The notes: generated by a model from the letters alone, not told the origin. Numbered from the stretch's first letter, positions 28,946-36,836 are shown. The stretch is DNA of 57,307 bases from Virgibacillus senegalensis (GCF_000821245.2 NZ_LN611425.1:1018809-1076115); one strand, 5' to 3'. Numbers and translations: made by a program.

Positions 28946-30103
28946 ATGGAACATCTTCTTAATGATCAAGTAAAAGCACTGCAAATTTCCGGAATCCGAA
29001 AATTTTTCAATATGGTAAGTGATAAACAGGACATTGTCTCCCTGACAATTGGTCAGCCTGATATCCCTACTCCCGAGCATGTGAAACATGCCGGAATACA
29101 AGCCATTCAAAGAAATCATACGACGTACACGCATAACGCCGGAATGCTGCCTTTACGTCAAGCAATTGCGGATTTTGCAAGGGGAAAATACAAGTTATCT
29201 TACAATCCGCAAACGGAAGTAATTGTGACGGTCGGTGCTTCCCAGGCAATCGATATTACCTTACGGACGATTGTCGAAAATGGGGACGAAGTAATCCTTC
29301 CCTCCCCGGTTTATCCGGGATATGAACCCTTAATCCGCATGGCCGGTGGAACACCTGTTCATGTAGATACTCGCACAAACAATTTCAAATTGACGAGGGA
29401 TCTGATTGAACAGCATATTACAGATCATACAAAGTGTATCATTCTACCGTATCCTTCCAATCCTACGGGAATGACGCTAACCAAACAAGAACTTCAGGAG
29501 ATTGCCAATTTATTGGCTGATAAAGAAATCTTTGTTTTAGCAGATGAAATTTATAGCGAACTCGTATATGAGCAAGAGCATACTTCAATCGGTACGTTTC
29601 CCCAAGTGAAAGATAAAACCATCGTTATCAACGGCTTGTCTAAATCACATTCGATGACCGGTTGGAGAATCGGCTATTTAATGTGTCCAGAATGGCTATC
29701 TCAACATATTTTGAAAGTTCATCAATATAACGTATCCTGTGCTACATCCATTAGTCAGCATGCTGCTTTAGCTGCATTGACAGAAGGCAGACAGGACCCT
29801 GTGGAGATGAGACAGCAGTATAAGCAAAGGCGTGATTACGTTTACGATCGCCTGCTGGACATGGGATTGGATGTCACCAAACCAGACGGAGCTTTCTATT
29901 TTTTTATCGGAATTCAACTCGGAGATATATCATCGTTTGATTTAGCGTTAAAACTTGTAGAGGAGGCTAAGTTGGCGCTAGTTCCAGGAGATGCTTTTTC
30001 TGCAGGGGGACAAGGCTATTTACGTCTTTCCTATGCTTATGATTTACCTACTTTAGAGGAAGCTTTAAATAGGCTTGAAACATTTTTAGCTAATTATCAG
30101 TGA
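28946..30103 (+). CDS. patA: PatA aminotransferase (N-acetyl-LL-diaminopimelate aminotransferase)
   Basis: This 385-residue class I PLP aminotransferase, by homology to B. subtilis PatA, makes N-acetyl-LL-diaminopimelate from N-acetyl-2-amino-6-oxopimelate. It thus fits between DapH and DapL, both encoded in this window. The PLP lysine is Lys-233 in NGLSKSHSMTGWR. Other signatures are SLTIGQPDIPTP near 32, TYTHNAGMLPLRQAI near 63, and PYPSNPTGMTL near 170. The ATG at 28946 follows AGGAGG at 9 bases. All three dedicated acetylase-branch enzymes therefore lie within about 11 kb but in separate transcripts. Confidence 0.94.
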   Translation: MEHLLNDQVKALQISGIRKFFNMVSDKQDIVSLTIGQPDIPTPEHVKHAGIQAIQRNHTTYTHNAGMLPLRQAIADFARGKYKLSYNPQTEVIVTVGASQAIDITLRTIVENGDEVILPSPVYPGYEPLIRMAGGTPVHVDTRTNNFKLTRDLIEQHITDHTKCIILPYPSNPTGMTLTKQELQEIANLLADKEIFVLADEIYSELVYEQEHTSIGTFPQVKDKTIVINGLSKSHSMTGWRIGYLMCPEWLSQHILKVHQYNVSCATSISQHAALAALTEGRQDPVEMRQQYKQRRDYVYDRLLDMGLDVTKPDGAFYFFIGIQLGDISSFDLALKLVEEAKLALVPGDAFSAGGQGYLRLSYAYDLPTLEEALNRLETFLANYQ

Positions 30104-30242
30104 GAGGTTGACCGGATATGGTTTGGCCCTCATCCAGCTCTACACCTTCCCCGTAAAGCTCATCAATCGTTTTTGCTTTAATACTTTGGGTTTTACGAGG
30201 AGTTGGCTGAACCGGTCAAGGCGTACGTTTTTAAAAAAATAA

Positions 30243-30299
30243 GGATTTTTGCCAACATTTTTCTTTCTTCTCCCGACTTGTAAATGTTGGCAAAAATCC
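30243..30299. repeat. Perfect 18-bp inverted repeat
   Basis: ggatttttgccaacattt (30243-30260) and aaatgttggcaaaaatcc (30282-30299) with a 21-nt loop. On the minus strand it is followed, after a few bases, by TTTTTTT, so it could terminate transcripts from the Spo0E-like genes. The long loop and lack of GC-rich base make it an atypical terminator. Confidence 0.6.
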
Positions 30300-30309
30300 A
30301 AACAGTTAA

Positions 30310-30515
30310 TTTCTACTTCAGCGCCTAGCAACTAGCAAACTTCCCTTGCCTCCGTACGATAAGTCAACATGGATTCGCTCCGCTCATCCTGTTTCCTTTA
30401 TCTCAAAAAGCAAGGCTGTTCGATCGAAAACCGCCGCTTTGCGCGGCAACGTCGAACCACTCCCGTTGCGGGAGTGCAGTTTATACGTTGCTGATCAAGA
30501 CGCTTTCGCTTTTCT
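30310..30515 (-). repeat. Structured GC-rich intergenic element
   Basis: A block of about 200 bases with several hairpins, including ccgccgctttgcgcggc and actcccgttgcgggagt. It begins cagcgcctagcaac and ends gcttttctta just before the first Spo0E-like gene. No ORF with a ribosome site fits it. From memory, similar blocks (tccgtacgataagtcaaca, cgttgctgatcaagacgctt) recur in intergenic regions of other Bacillaceae; only one copy is in this window. Confidence 0.45.
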
Positions 30516-30518
30516 TAT

Positions 30519-30692
30519 TTATTCATCTATTTTTTGATAGTGTTTTGTTTTTTCGTAGGTGTTTAAAAGGTGGTCCAGTTCCTGGCTTAATGAAATGGAT
30601 TCGTTACTGGTGAAGCCTTTACGGAGGGCTACTTTCGCCATTTTGTTGCGTAAGTATTCAATTTTTTCTAAAAGCACCTGAGAATTTTCCAT
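30519..30692 (-). CDS. Spo0E-like aspartyl-phosphate phosphatase (57 aa)
   Basis: This 57-residue protein matches the Spo0E family, small two-helix phosphatases that dephosphorylate Spo0A~P and so hold back sporulation. The family motif is complete, SLSQELDHLLNTY near residues 35-47, preceded by the first helix LLEKIEYLRNKMAKVALRKG. The ATG at 30692 has a GGGGG stretch 14 bases upstream, longer spacing than ideal. It lies 42 bases after a second Spo0E-like gene on the same strand, so they are probably cotranscribed. Confidence 0.85.
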   Translation of the reverse strand: MENSQVLLEKIEYLRNKMAKVALRKGFTSNESISLSQELDHLLNTYEKTKHYQKIDE

Positions 30693-30734
30693 CTTCGGCT
30701 TGGTTACCCCCTAACAGCTTGCTGATATACTCTC

Positions 30735-30968
30735 TCAAATTGCTTTTCTGGGTGTAACTGCTTCCTCTTTCTTTACATTTCGATTTTTTATGGTCTGTCC
30801 GTCTTTTGCATATTGATTAAGCAATCCATCAAGTTCCTGGCTGATTTTCAATGTAATGAGACTAGACAGCCCATTTTTATTTGCCGCCTGTATCATTTGG
30901 CCGCGTTTTTCCGCAATTCTTTCTTGTAAATGATAAAAATCTCTTCCGGCTATTTTCCCTTTCAACAT
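30735..30968 (-). CDS. Spo0E-like aspartyl-phosphate phosphatase (77 aa)
   Basis: This 77-residue second member of the Spo0E family has the motif TLKISQELDGLLNQYAK and an upstream helix HLQERIAEKRGQMIQAANKN. The basic C-terminal tail (KNRNVKKEEAVTPRKAI) is extra compared with the shortest members. The ATG at 30968 follows AAAGG at 8 bases and is preferred to the TTG two codons upstream. Spo0E proteins act on Spo0A~P, but individual members can differ in target, so the exact partner is uncertain. It is the first gene of a two-gene unit. Confidence 0.85.
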   Translation of the reverse strand: MLKGKIAGRDFYHLQERIAEKRGQMIQAANKNGLSSLITLKISQELDGLLNQYAKDGQTIKNRNVKKEEAVTPRKAI

Positions 30969-31200
30969 CCCCAAAACCTTTCTCTTTTTCTTTTTTTCAA
31001 ACCTTCATGATTATGTCAAAGGAAATTAAAGAAGTAAAGCGAATCGCAAAATTAGACAAAATTTTATAACAATTTATGATGAATTAAAAAGAAAGACAGA
31101 GATTTCGACACCGGAAGAAAACCTATTCAACAATTTCGCAAGCAATTGCTCTCTTTCCGGCTATTTAACATAAATAGCTCTCCATGCTACTACATGGAAA

Positions 31201-31226
31201 ACCTCCCGCCTTTTAGCGGGAGGTTT
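31201..31226 (-). terminator. Hairpin overlapping the end of a micro-ORF
   Basis: Perfect 10-bp stem aacctcccgc (31201-31210) with gcggggaggtt-type partner (gcgggaggtt, 31217-31226) and a 6-nt loop. The minus strand continues TTTTCC. The stop codon of the 36-codon ORF lies in its loop. Confidence 0.75.
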
Positions 31227-31324
31227 CTTCGCGCCATTTTCGGTTAACTGTTATCAAAAATGCAGTACCCGATATTTACTACGAGAATTGCTACTGAAAT
31301 TACTGCTAAAGCGGCATTAACCAT
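31214..31324 (-). CDS. 36-residue single-pass membrane micropeptide (candidate)
   Basis: A 36-codon ORF with a strong GGAGG site 9 bases before the ATG. The peptide has one hydrophobic segment (AALAVISVAILVVNIGYCIL, residues 4-23) and a charged, net basic tail (NRKWREETSR). Its stop codon falls within the loop of a perfect terminator hairpin, so gene and terminator overlap. A possible promoter (TTGCTG, 17 bp, TACAAT at 31373-31345) would give an almost leaderless transcript, so the true promoter may be elsewhere. The layout resembles small membrane toxins or regulatory membrane peptides, but I recognise no family. Confidence 0.55.
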
Positions 31325-31537
31325 CTTCCTACACCTCCACTTATATTGTAGCCTTTGATTCATTTTACAGCAACCAACTCAATGGATTTTTGTTTTACGA
31401 TTCCCTTATATTCTCCTGGCTATTTTATTCGTGTGATTAACAAAAAATGGGTACGGATGTTAGGGGGATTGTGGTAAACTATTCTTTGAGACTCTCGACA
31501 TAAAACTAGTTTCCCAGAAAAGAAAGCGGGTGTATTA

Positions 31538-32695
31538 ATGCTCTATTGCCCATATTGCGGAAGCAAGACGAACGATGACGAACTGTTTTGTATTCAATGT
31601 GGAAAAAAGTTACCGGAGGATCGTTATGATCGGATTGCTGAACCAGGACCCGATCGGCGAATTTGGTATTTACCTGCCATCTCCCTCCTATTTAGTTTCC
31701 TTGCTATAGGATTTTGTTACCTATTCCTGCAGCATCAAACTGAACAGGCAAAGGAAGCTTTCCGATCAGGTGAAGAACAAGCTTTGGATGGAAATTATGA
31801 TGAAGCACTCATCCATTTCGAAAAGGCACTTGAAGAAAAAAATAACTTTCCTGCCGCCCACGAAAATAAATCATTTATGGAGGTTGCACTCCGTTCAAGG
31901 TTAGATTTAAAACAAGCTTCAGACTATGCAGCTGAAAAGGATTTCCAAAAATCACTGGAAAAAATCGATGAAGCAGAAAACAACCTGAAAGTATATAATG
32001 GGGAAGCAGTCGATGTCATTATTAATGAAGTGGTGGAAAAAAGAAGTGAAGTCCAATTGGAACAGCTACAACAGTCCATGGAGAACGATCCATCGATTGA
32101 AAAGTTGAAAACGTTACTTTGGCAAGCGAAAGCGATTAGCAGTGAAGAAGCGGAATCCATTACCGAAACAATAGAAGAGCAAATCATTTCCTATATTTTT
32201 TCTACAGCAAACGAGCAATTGTCACAGAAGCAATTTACCGACGCACGAGACATCGTGGAAGAAGGACTGAACTTCGTCCCGAATTCAGATAAACTCCAAA
32301 GCTTACAGACGACAATTGAGAAAGAAAAAACTGCTTTTGAAACGGAACAGCAACATAGAATCGAGCAAGCTGCTACAGCCGCTGAAAAAGAGCAAAATCT
32401 AAATAAAAATGACGCAGTGGAAATGATCGATGTATCGATATCGAGGGATGAACAAGGAAATGCAGTTGTCAGCGGAAAATTGAAGAGTGTGGCTACTGTT
32501 CCGGTTTACTCCATATCTGTCGATTACAAAATACTCGATAAATCGGATAGCGAATTGCTTTCAAATGAAGTATATATCTATCCGGATACCCTTTATCCAG
32601 GTGAAGAAGGAAAATTTGAATTTACCCACTTTGATACGAAAGCAGCTGATACTTCGGATATCGAAATTGAAAAAATAAAATGGTTCTTGGATTAA
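31538..32695 (+). CDS. Zinc-ribbon, TPR-containing membrane protein with FxLYD-type C-terminus
   Basis: This 385-residue protein has an N-terminal cytosolic zinc ribbon with Cys-4, Cys-7, Cys-18 and Cys-21, one membrane helix at about 43-65, and then an extracellular part. The extracellular part has TPR-like helices (GNYDEALIHFEKALEE near 90; QKSLEKIDEAENNL near 140; DARDIVEEGLNFVPNSDKL near 235), a coiled stretch to 290, and a C-terminal beta domain resembling FxLYD domains (AVVSGKLKSVATVPVYSISV). The architecture recalls YvbJ/TcaA-type proteins. The ribosome site is weak. The protease gene begins 27 bases later, so they are an operon. Function unknown; an envelope sensor or scaffold is plausible. 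Confidence 0.82.
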   Translation: MLYCPYCGSKTNDDELFCIQCGKKLPEDRYDRIAEPGPDRRIWYLPAISLLFSFLAIGFCYLFLQHQTEQAKEAFRSGEEQALDGNYDEALIHFEKALEEKNNFPAAHENKSFMEVALRSRLDLKQASDYAAEKDFQKSLEKIDEAENNLKVYNGEAVDVIINEVVEKRSEVQLEQLQQSMENDPSIEKLKTLLWQAKAISSEEAESITETIEEQIISYIFSTANEQLSQKQFTDARDIVEEGLNFVPNSDKLQSLQTTIEKEKTAFETEQQHRIEQAATAAEKEQNLNKNDAVEMIDVSISRDEQGNAVVSGKLKSVATVPVYSISVDYKILDKSDSELLSNEVYIYPDTLYPGEEGKFEFTHFDTKAADTSDIEIEKIKWFLD

Positions 32696-32722
32696 CCGAT
32701 ATACAAAAGACGGAGTGAGATA

Positions 32723-33889
32723 ATGAAACACAAACAACTTTTTCTGCCGGTTCTGTTAACTTTTCTTCTTCTAATCGCGGGTGCAGCAGCAGTTTTTCTA
32801 ATATACCGAAATTGGGATCATCAAGCCATAGAAGTAAAAAATACGCTCGCTCACCAAGTAGAAGAAAGACAAGACACAGTGAACTTGAAATCGATTATTC
32901 ACCAATCACAGAAAAATGTAGTGCAAGTGGAAGCCGTGGATAAATGGAATGAAACCATTGGATCGGGATTTTTGTATAATGATAAAGGCGATATTATCAC
33001 CAATGCCCATGTAGTGAAAAATGCCGAAACAATTTATGTAAAAACGGCAAACGCTCAAACGTATACTGCTGCCTTAGCTGGAATTGGAGAAGAATTGGAC
33101 ATTGCTGTTATCCGTGTTCCTCAGCTTGCCAATCAGTCTCCTGCAGTCCTTGATACCCAATTCGAAGCGGAGCTTGGCCATGAAATCCTAGCTGTCGGAA
33201 GTCCGCTGGGGTTTCAAAATTCTGTCACCCTTGGGATTATATCCGGTATGAATCGATCATTTGAAATTGAGGATTTCGATTATGAGGACGCCTACCAAAT
33301 CTCTGCCCAGATCAATCACGGAAATAGCGGTGGCCCACTCATAGATCGTTCTTCTGGAAAAGTCATTGCGGTCAATTCAGCTGGGATGGATAATGGCAGT
33401 ATGGGATTCAGCATTCCGATACAGCAAGTAATCGATCAAGCTGAACAATGGTCGGAGGAAGCAGACGAAAAAGACCTGGACTATGAAAGCGCAGTGGATA
33501 ATGCTCAAGAGGTAGATCCGGATAAATTAGAAGAAGATGCCAAATACATGGTTAATTATTTTTTCGAAAGTATTTCCATTCGTGATTTCATCAATGCTTA
33601 TACGTTACTTGGCAGTGACTGGCAAACCAGTACAAGCTATCAGCAATTTAGGGAAGATTATATTTATATCGTCGATACCAAAACATCAGACATGCATATA
33701 CATTTCGATGAAGGAAGCAATCTTGCAAAAGTAACGATGGAAGTCGAACATGATGAACGAAGAAGTCCTGAAAAAGTTTTCACCAGGGTATATAAATACC
33801 GTTTTGAAGTTGGCTATGAAAATGACCAGATCCGTCTCCTAAAAGGAAATAGAGAATTGATCAGTGAAAAAGAAAAGCAACAGGATTAA
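32723..33889 (+). CDS. Membrane-anchored trypsin-like serine protease without PDZ domain
   Basis: A 388-residue protein with an N-terminal membrane anchor (about 6-28) and an extracellular HtrA-like chymotrypsin fold. The catalytic triad is His-96 (TNAHVV), Asp-126 (LDIAVI) and Ser-202 (GNSGGPL). Unlike HtrA/DegP it has no PDZ domain after the protease. Instead, residues from about 270 form a separate domain (MVNYFFESISIRDFINAYTL onward) that looks like the NTF2-like domains found in envelope proteins. GGAG lies 7 bases before the ATG. Cotranscribed with the zinc-ribbon protein, which may regulate it or present substrates (inference). Confidence 0.85.
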   Translation: MKHKQLFLPVLLTFLLLIAGAAAVFLIYRNWDHQAIEVKNTLAHQVEERQDTVNLKSIIHQSQKNVVQVEAVDKWNETIGSGFLYNDKGDIITNAHVVKNAETIYVKTANAQTYTAALAGIGEELDIAVIRVPQLANQSPAVLDTQFEAELGHEILAVGSPLGFQNSVTLGIISGMNRSFEIEDFDYEDAYQISAQINHGNSGGPLIDRSSGKVIAVNSAGMDNGSMGFSIPIQQVIDQAEQWSEEADEKDLDYESAVDNAQEVDPDKLEEDAKYMVNYFFESISIRDFINAYTLLGSDWQTSTSYQQFREDYIYIVDTKTSDMHIHFDEGSNLAKVTMEVEHDERRSPEKVFTRVYKYRFEVGYENDQIRLLKGNRELISEKEKQQD

Positions 33890-33919
33890 AGAAAGAAGTA
33901 ATAGAAATGGAATGCCAGC

Positions 33920-33953
33920 AGCCCAGATCGCTTGATGATTTGGGCTTTTTTTA
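33920..33953 (+). terminator. Terminator after the protease gene
   Basis: Stem agcccagatc/gatttgggct (imperfect in the middle) followed by seven T residues, about 30 bases past the stop. Confidence 0.82.
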
Positions 33954-34122
33954 TTCAAACAGAAAAAAATGAAACCCGGCTCCTTCTCCGCGTTTTCTAC
34001 CTCTGTTTACAATCCGAGTTTTTGGCATTTGTTTTACTATATGTAACAAACCGTTCCAAAAATAGAAGTTGCATGTAACTGCCCAAATCCTATAATCCCT
34101 TTTTCACTGGGCAGACGTCCAT

Positions 34123-34150
34123 ACACACTGGCCACTTCTCCCATATAGTA
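34123..34150 (+). promoter_or_regulatory. Candidate sigma-K promoter for yjcZ
   Basis: AC near 34123-34124, then about 17 bases, then CATATAGTA (34142-34150), which fits the sigma-K -10 pattern CATAnnnTA. It ends 30 bases before the coat-peptide ATG. The pattern is short, so chance matches are possible. Confidence 0.45.
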
Positions 34151-34179
34151 AATTGTAAACATTCAGGAGGTGAGTATGT

Positions 34180-34317
34180 ATGTCTTATGGTTATCCTTCT
34201 AGAGGAGGCTACTGCGGTGGCTACTATGGCGGCGGTTACGGTTACGGTAACTCCTTTGCTTTGATCGTGGTTCTATTCATTTTACTCATCATTGTTGGTG
34301 CTGCTTTCTACTACTAA
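34180..34317 (+). CDS. yjcZ: YjcZ-family sporulation peptide
   Basis: This 45-residue peptide starts [20 protein letters not shown], a Gly/Tyr-rich stretch, and ends in the family's hydrophobic anchor [20 protein letters not shown]. YjcZ proteins are short, abundant spore-associated peptides whose role is unsettled. The true start is the second of two overlapping ATGs; the first, at 34176, hits a stop after eight codons. AGGAGGT lies 7 bases upstream. A sigma-K-type promoter lies just upstream, matching mother-cell expression late in sporulation. Confidence 0.9.
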   Translation: MSYGYPSRGGYCGGYYGGGYGYGNSFALIVVLFILLIIVGAAFYY

Positions 34318-34429
34318 ACGTACCTTGATTCGACCACCACACCAAAACAACCCCCGATTTTGGGAGGCCACTGAAAAATTCCTTTTAATCTAAAGTGGCT
34401 GTCAATGCTCGTTGTTGATTCCGCGAATC

Positions 34430-34562
34430 GCTTGTCGGTGGATGCTTGCCGCGGGCACGACCTCAGCTAACTTGGTCAAGAAGATCACTTGACCAAGTGA
34501 ATCTTCGGCTCGCGCTGTTCCCGCAGGCGTCACCACCGCTCGCTTATCGTGGAATTACCAAG
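34430..34562. repeat. Palindromic GC-rich element beside IS relic
   Basis: A block of about 130 bases with an inverted repeat acttggtcaag/cttgaccaagt (around 34468-34497) nested between gccgcgggcacga and cgcgctgttcccgcaggcgtc. Its layout (GC-rich arms, central palindrome, ending in cccgcaggcgtc) resembles copies 2 and 3 of the dispersed repeat, whose end reads ccgcaggagtc. It sits directly upstream of the transposase relic. Confidence 0.5.
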
Positions 34563-34573
34563 GGCCAATCTAA

Positions 34574-34619
34574 AAAGAGTTGATTTTCTTTGATTTAAAA
34601 AAGAAAATCACTCTTTTTT
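34574..34619. repeat. AT-rich hairpin preceding the transposase relic
   Basis: aaaagagttgattttctt and aagaaaatcactctttt pair with one bulged T, followed by TTTTTTC. It could be a terminator insulating the transposase or part of the insertion sequence end. Confidence 0.5.
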
Positions 34620-34660
34620 CTTGTACAAATGAAAAGGAATATATAAAAGGGAGAGATTCG

Positions 34661-35213
34661 ATGCTAGACCCGTCAATTATCCATGAGTTTAACAACGTCT
34701 TAAAGACAAAAATCTTTTAGATCTCCTGATTGGAAAAACGGTGGAAGTCGCTCTTGAGAAAGGCGTGATTCAATCGAAGTCCCTTATTCTTGATGCTACG
34801 CACACCAAAGCTCAATACAATCAAACATCTCCTCAAGAGGTATTGCGCGCCCGTTCCAAGAACGTCCGAAAAATGAATTATTCCGTCGATGAATCGATGA
34901 AGGAAAAGTTTCCAGAGAAGCCAACTGAAGACACGCTTGAAGCTGAGTTAGACTATTCAGAACGCCTTGTCGAAGTACATTGAAAAAGAACCAAAGCTCG
35001 TCTCTATCCCCCAAATCAAAGAACCGGCGAACTTTCTTCAAAGAGACGATTGCCGATGACCAACTAGAACTACAAGAATCCCTGCTCCTGATGCCCGTTT
35101 AGGGCATAAATCAGCTGACTCTGCTTTCTTTGGATATAAGACACACATAGGCATGACGCAGGAACGTATCATTACGGCGGCCACAATGACTACCGGAGAC
35201 CTGCGTTGGTAAA
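34661..35213 (+). pseudogene. IS1182-type transposase relic
   Basis: Translation in shifting frames gives recognisable pieces of an IS1182-family transposase: MLDPSIIHEFNNVLKTKIF then a stop; then LLIGKTVEVALEKGVIQSKS, LILDATHTKAQYNQTSP, VRKMNYSVDESMKEKFPEKP; after a further frameshift EPKLVSIPQIKEPANF and GHKSADSAFFGYKTHIGMTQ. The last DSAFFGYKTH piece is the conserved catalytic-region block. The longest open piece is 80 codons (34741-34983). The front part is internally deleted, and the element is cut off after TAATMTTGDLRW near 35213. It cannot be active. No second IS end was found before the EAL gene. Confidence 0.8.
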
Positions 35214-35257
35214 GAAAAGCCAAGTCTCGATTTTGGAGGGGTTGTTTTTTTATTACA

Positions 35258-36646
35258 CTATTGCGCCTGTAGAAACAAATCGCTCGCTTCCTCAAGTGGA
35301 AGTGGTTTGTAAAAATAATATCCCTGGATCTCATCACAGTTTTCCTTTTCTAGAAAAACAAGCTGATCTTCGGTTTCCACCCCTTCGGCAATTACTTTCA
35401 TTTCCATGGAATGCGACATTCGGATAATCGATTTTACAATTGCTTGATTGTGTTGTATCTCTTGTTGTAAAAACAGCTTATCAATTTTCAACTTACTAAT
35501 AGGAAAGATACTTAAATACTTTAAAGAGGAATACCCAGTTCCGAAATCGTCAATAGATACTTGGATTCCGAGCTCCCGGAGCATGATTAGATTATCCAAC
35601 GCTTTATTATTTTGCGATATTGCTGTACTTTCCGTAATTTCCAATTCCAGATACCCGGCAGAAAGTCCGGTCTCCAGTAAAATTTCTTTTACTTTATCCG
35701 CCAAGCCTGGTTGCTGTAACTGCCTTGCAGATAAATTGACGCCTATTAGCCCGCGATAATTTCCTTGGCTGTGCCATTCTTTATTCTGTCTGCAAGCTTC
35801 CCGCAAAACCCATTCACCCAATTCTATGATCATCCCGTTTTCTTCAGCCACCGGGATAAAAAGGTCAGGAGGTATATATCCTCTATCAGGATGCTTCCAC
35901 CTCAACAATGCCTCACATCCTACAATATTTCCTGATTTGATATCTTTTTGCGGTTGATAATGAAGTTCAAACTGATTTTCTTTTAGGGCTTTTCTCAAAG
36001 AAAACTCCAAACTGTAGCTATTTTTCCATTCAGCGGAAATGCTGGGATTGAAAAAGTAATAATTGCTGCCGGGTCTGTCTTTAATTAGTAGGGAAGCCAT
36101 TTCTGCTCCTTCTATCAATGCATTGGCGGACTGTTTATCTTCGGAATACGGACAAATACCTAAACTAACCGTCAAGTAGATTTCCGTTCCGTTAAACAAG
36201 AACGGATCGGAGAACGCTTCCATAATCTCTTGAGCTGTTTGTTCTGCCTTTTCGGTATTTGTTAAGTCTTCAACCAGAAATAACAATCCTTCCCCACCTT
36301 CTGCCACGCCGTAAACCCCACTGATGATTACTTGCACCCTTTCCGCACATTTCCGAAGTAAATCAGTTCTAGTATAGTCATATGTATGGCTGATCTTTCT
36401 CAACGAATCCACGCCAAGATATAGGACAGCTGGAGAACTGCCGACAGCCTCACACTCTCCCAATTCCTTGGAAACCAGCTGCAAAAAATAATAGGCTGGT
36501 ACTGGTACTTGAGGTTTCTTCCCATCTTTTTCACCGATGGAATGGAACATCCCTTCTTCAACATCTTCCAAAAAAATGGCTTCCGAATGGACGTCTGATC
36601 TCCCGCTGCGCAATGGTAATTCCTTTATTTCTGGTTTGTTTGACAT
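35258..36646 (-). CDS. Cyclic-di-GMP phosphodiesterase, degenerate GGDEF plus EAL
   Basis: This 462-residue cytosolic protein has no membrane or PAS domain. The GGDEF domain (about 45-205) is degenerate: the active loop reads EGGEGLLF near 117, lacking the Asp/Glu pair, so no cyclase activity is expected. The EAL domain (about 215-460) keeps its catalytic residues: EALLRW near 243, VNLSARQL near 300, EITES near 325, DDFGTGYSSLKYLS near 363, LKIDKLF, and EGVET near 420. It should hydrolyse c-di-GMP, perhaps modulated by nucleotide binding to the dead GGDEF. The ATG at 36646 follows AGGAGG. Its 3' end abuts the IS relic. Confidence 0.92.
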   Translation of the reverse strand: MSNKPEIKELPLRSGRSDVHSEAIFLEDVEEGMFHSIGEKDGKKPQVPVPAYYFLQLVSKELGECEAVGSSPAVLYLGVDSLRKISHTYDYTRTDLLRKCAERVQVIISGVYGVAEGGEGLLFLVEDLTNTEKAEQTAQEIMEAFSDPFLFNGTEIYLTVSLGICPYSEDKQSANALIEGAEMASLLIKDRPGSNYYFFNPSISAEWKNSYSLEFSLRKALKENQFELHYQPQKDIKSGNIVGCEALLRWKHPDRGYIPPDLFIPVAEENGMIIELGEWVLREACRQNKEWHSQGNYRGLIGVNLSARQLQQPGLADKVKEILLETGLSAGYLELEITESTAISQNNKALDNLIMLRELGIQVSIDDFGTGYSSLKYLSIFPISKLKIDKLFLQQEIQHNQAIVKSIIRMSHSMEMKVIAEGVETEDQLVFLEKENCDEIQGYYFYKPLPLEEASDLFLQAQ

Positions 36647-36784
36647 GCCGTTGCCTCCTCAAGTCCATGCTTCTATTTGATTGCTTTCTATCTCCTTAAG
36701 GAGTATGTTGCCTTTACATTCCTTGCAGGAAGAGGTTAAAAATTAAATTGTTGAAATATTAGGAAAAATAATCAAAGAATTAAT

Positions 36785-36810
36785 CCGGACTAATTTATCA
36801 AACAGTCCGG
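36785..36810 (-). terminator. Hairpin after ywpF
   Basis: Stem ccggact/agtccgg with a 12-nt loop, 27 bases beyond the ywpF stop. The following minus-strand bases are only moderately T-rich, so termination efficiency is uncertain. Confidence 0.5.
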
Positions 36811-36836
36811 CCTTCCAGTAACAACAGACGCTACTG

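Noticed and set aside
34741-34983. Functional 80-residue protein
   Set aside because: It is an internal piece of an IS1182-type transposase; the flanking pieces continue in other frames.
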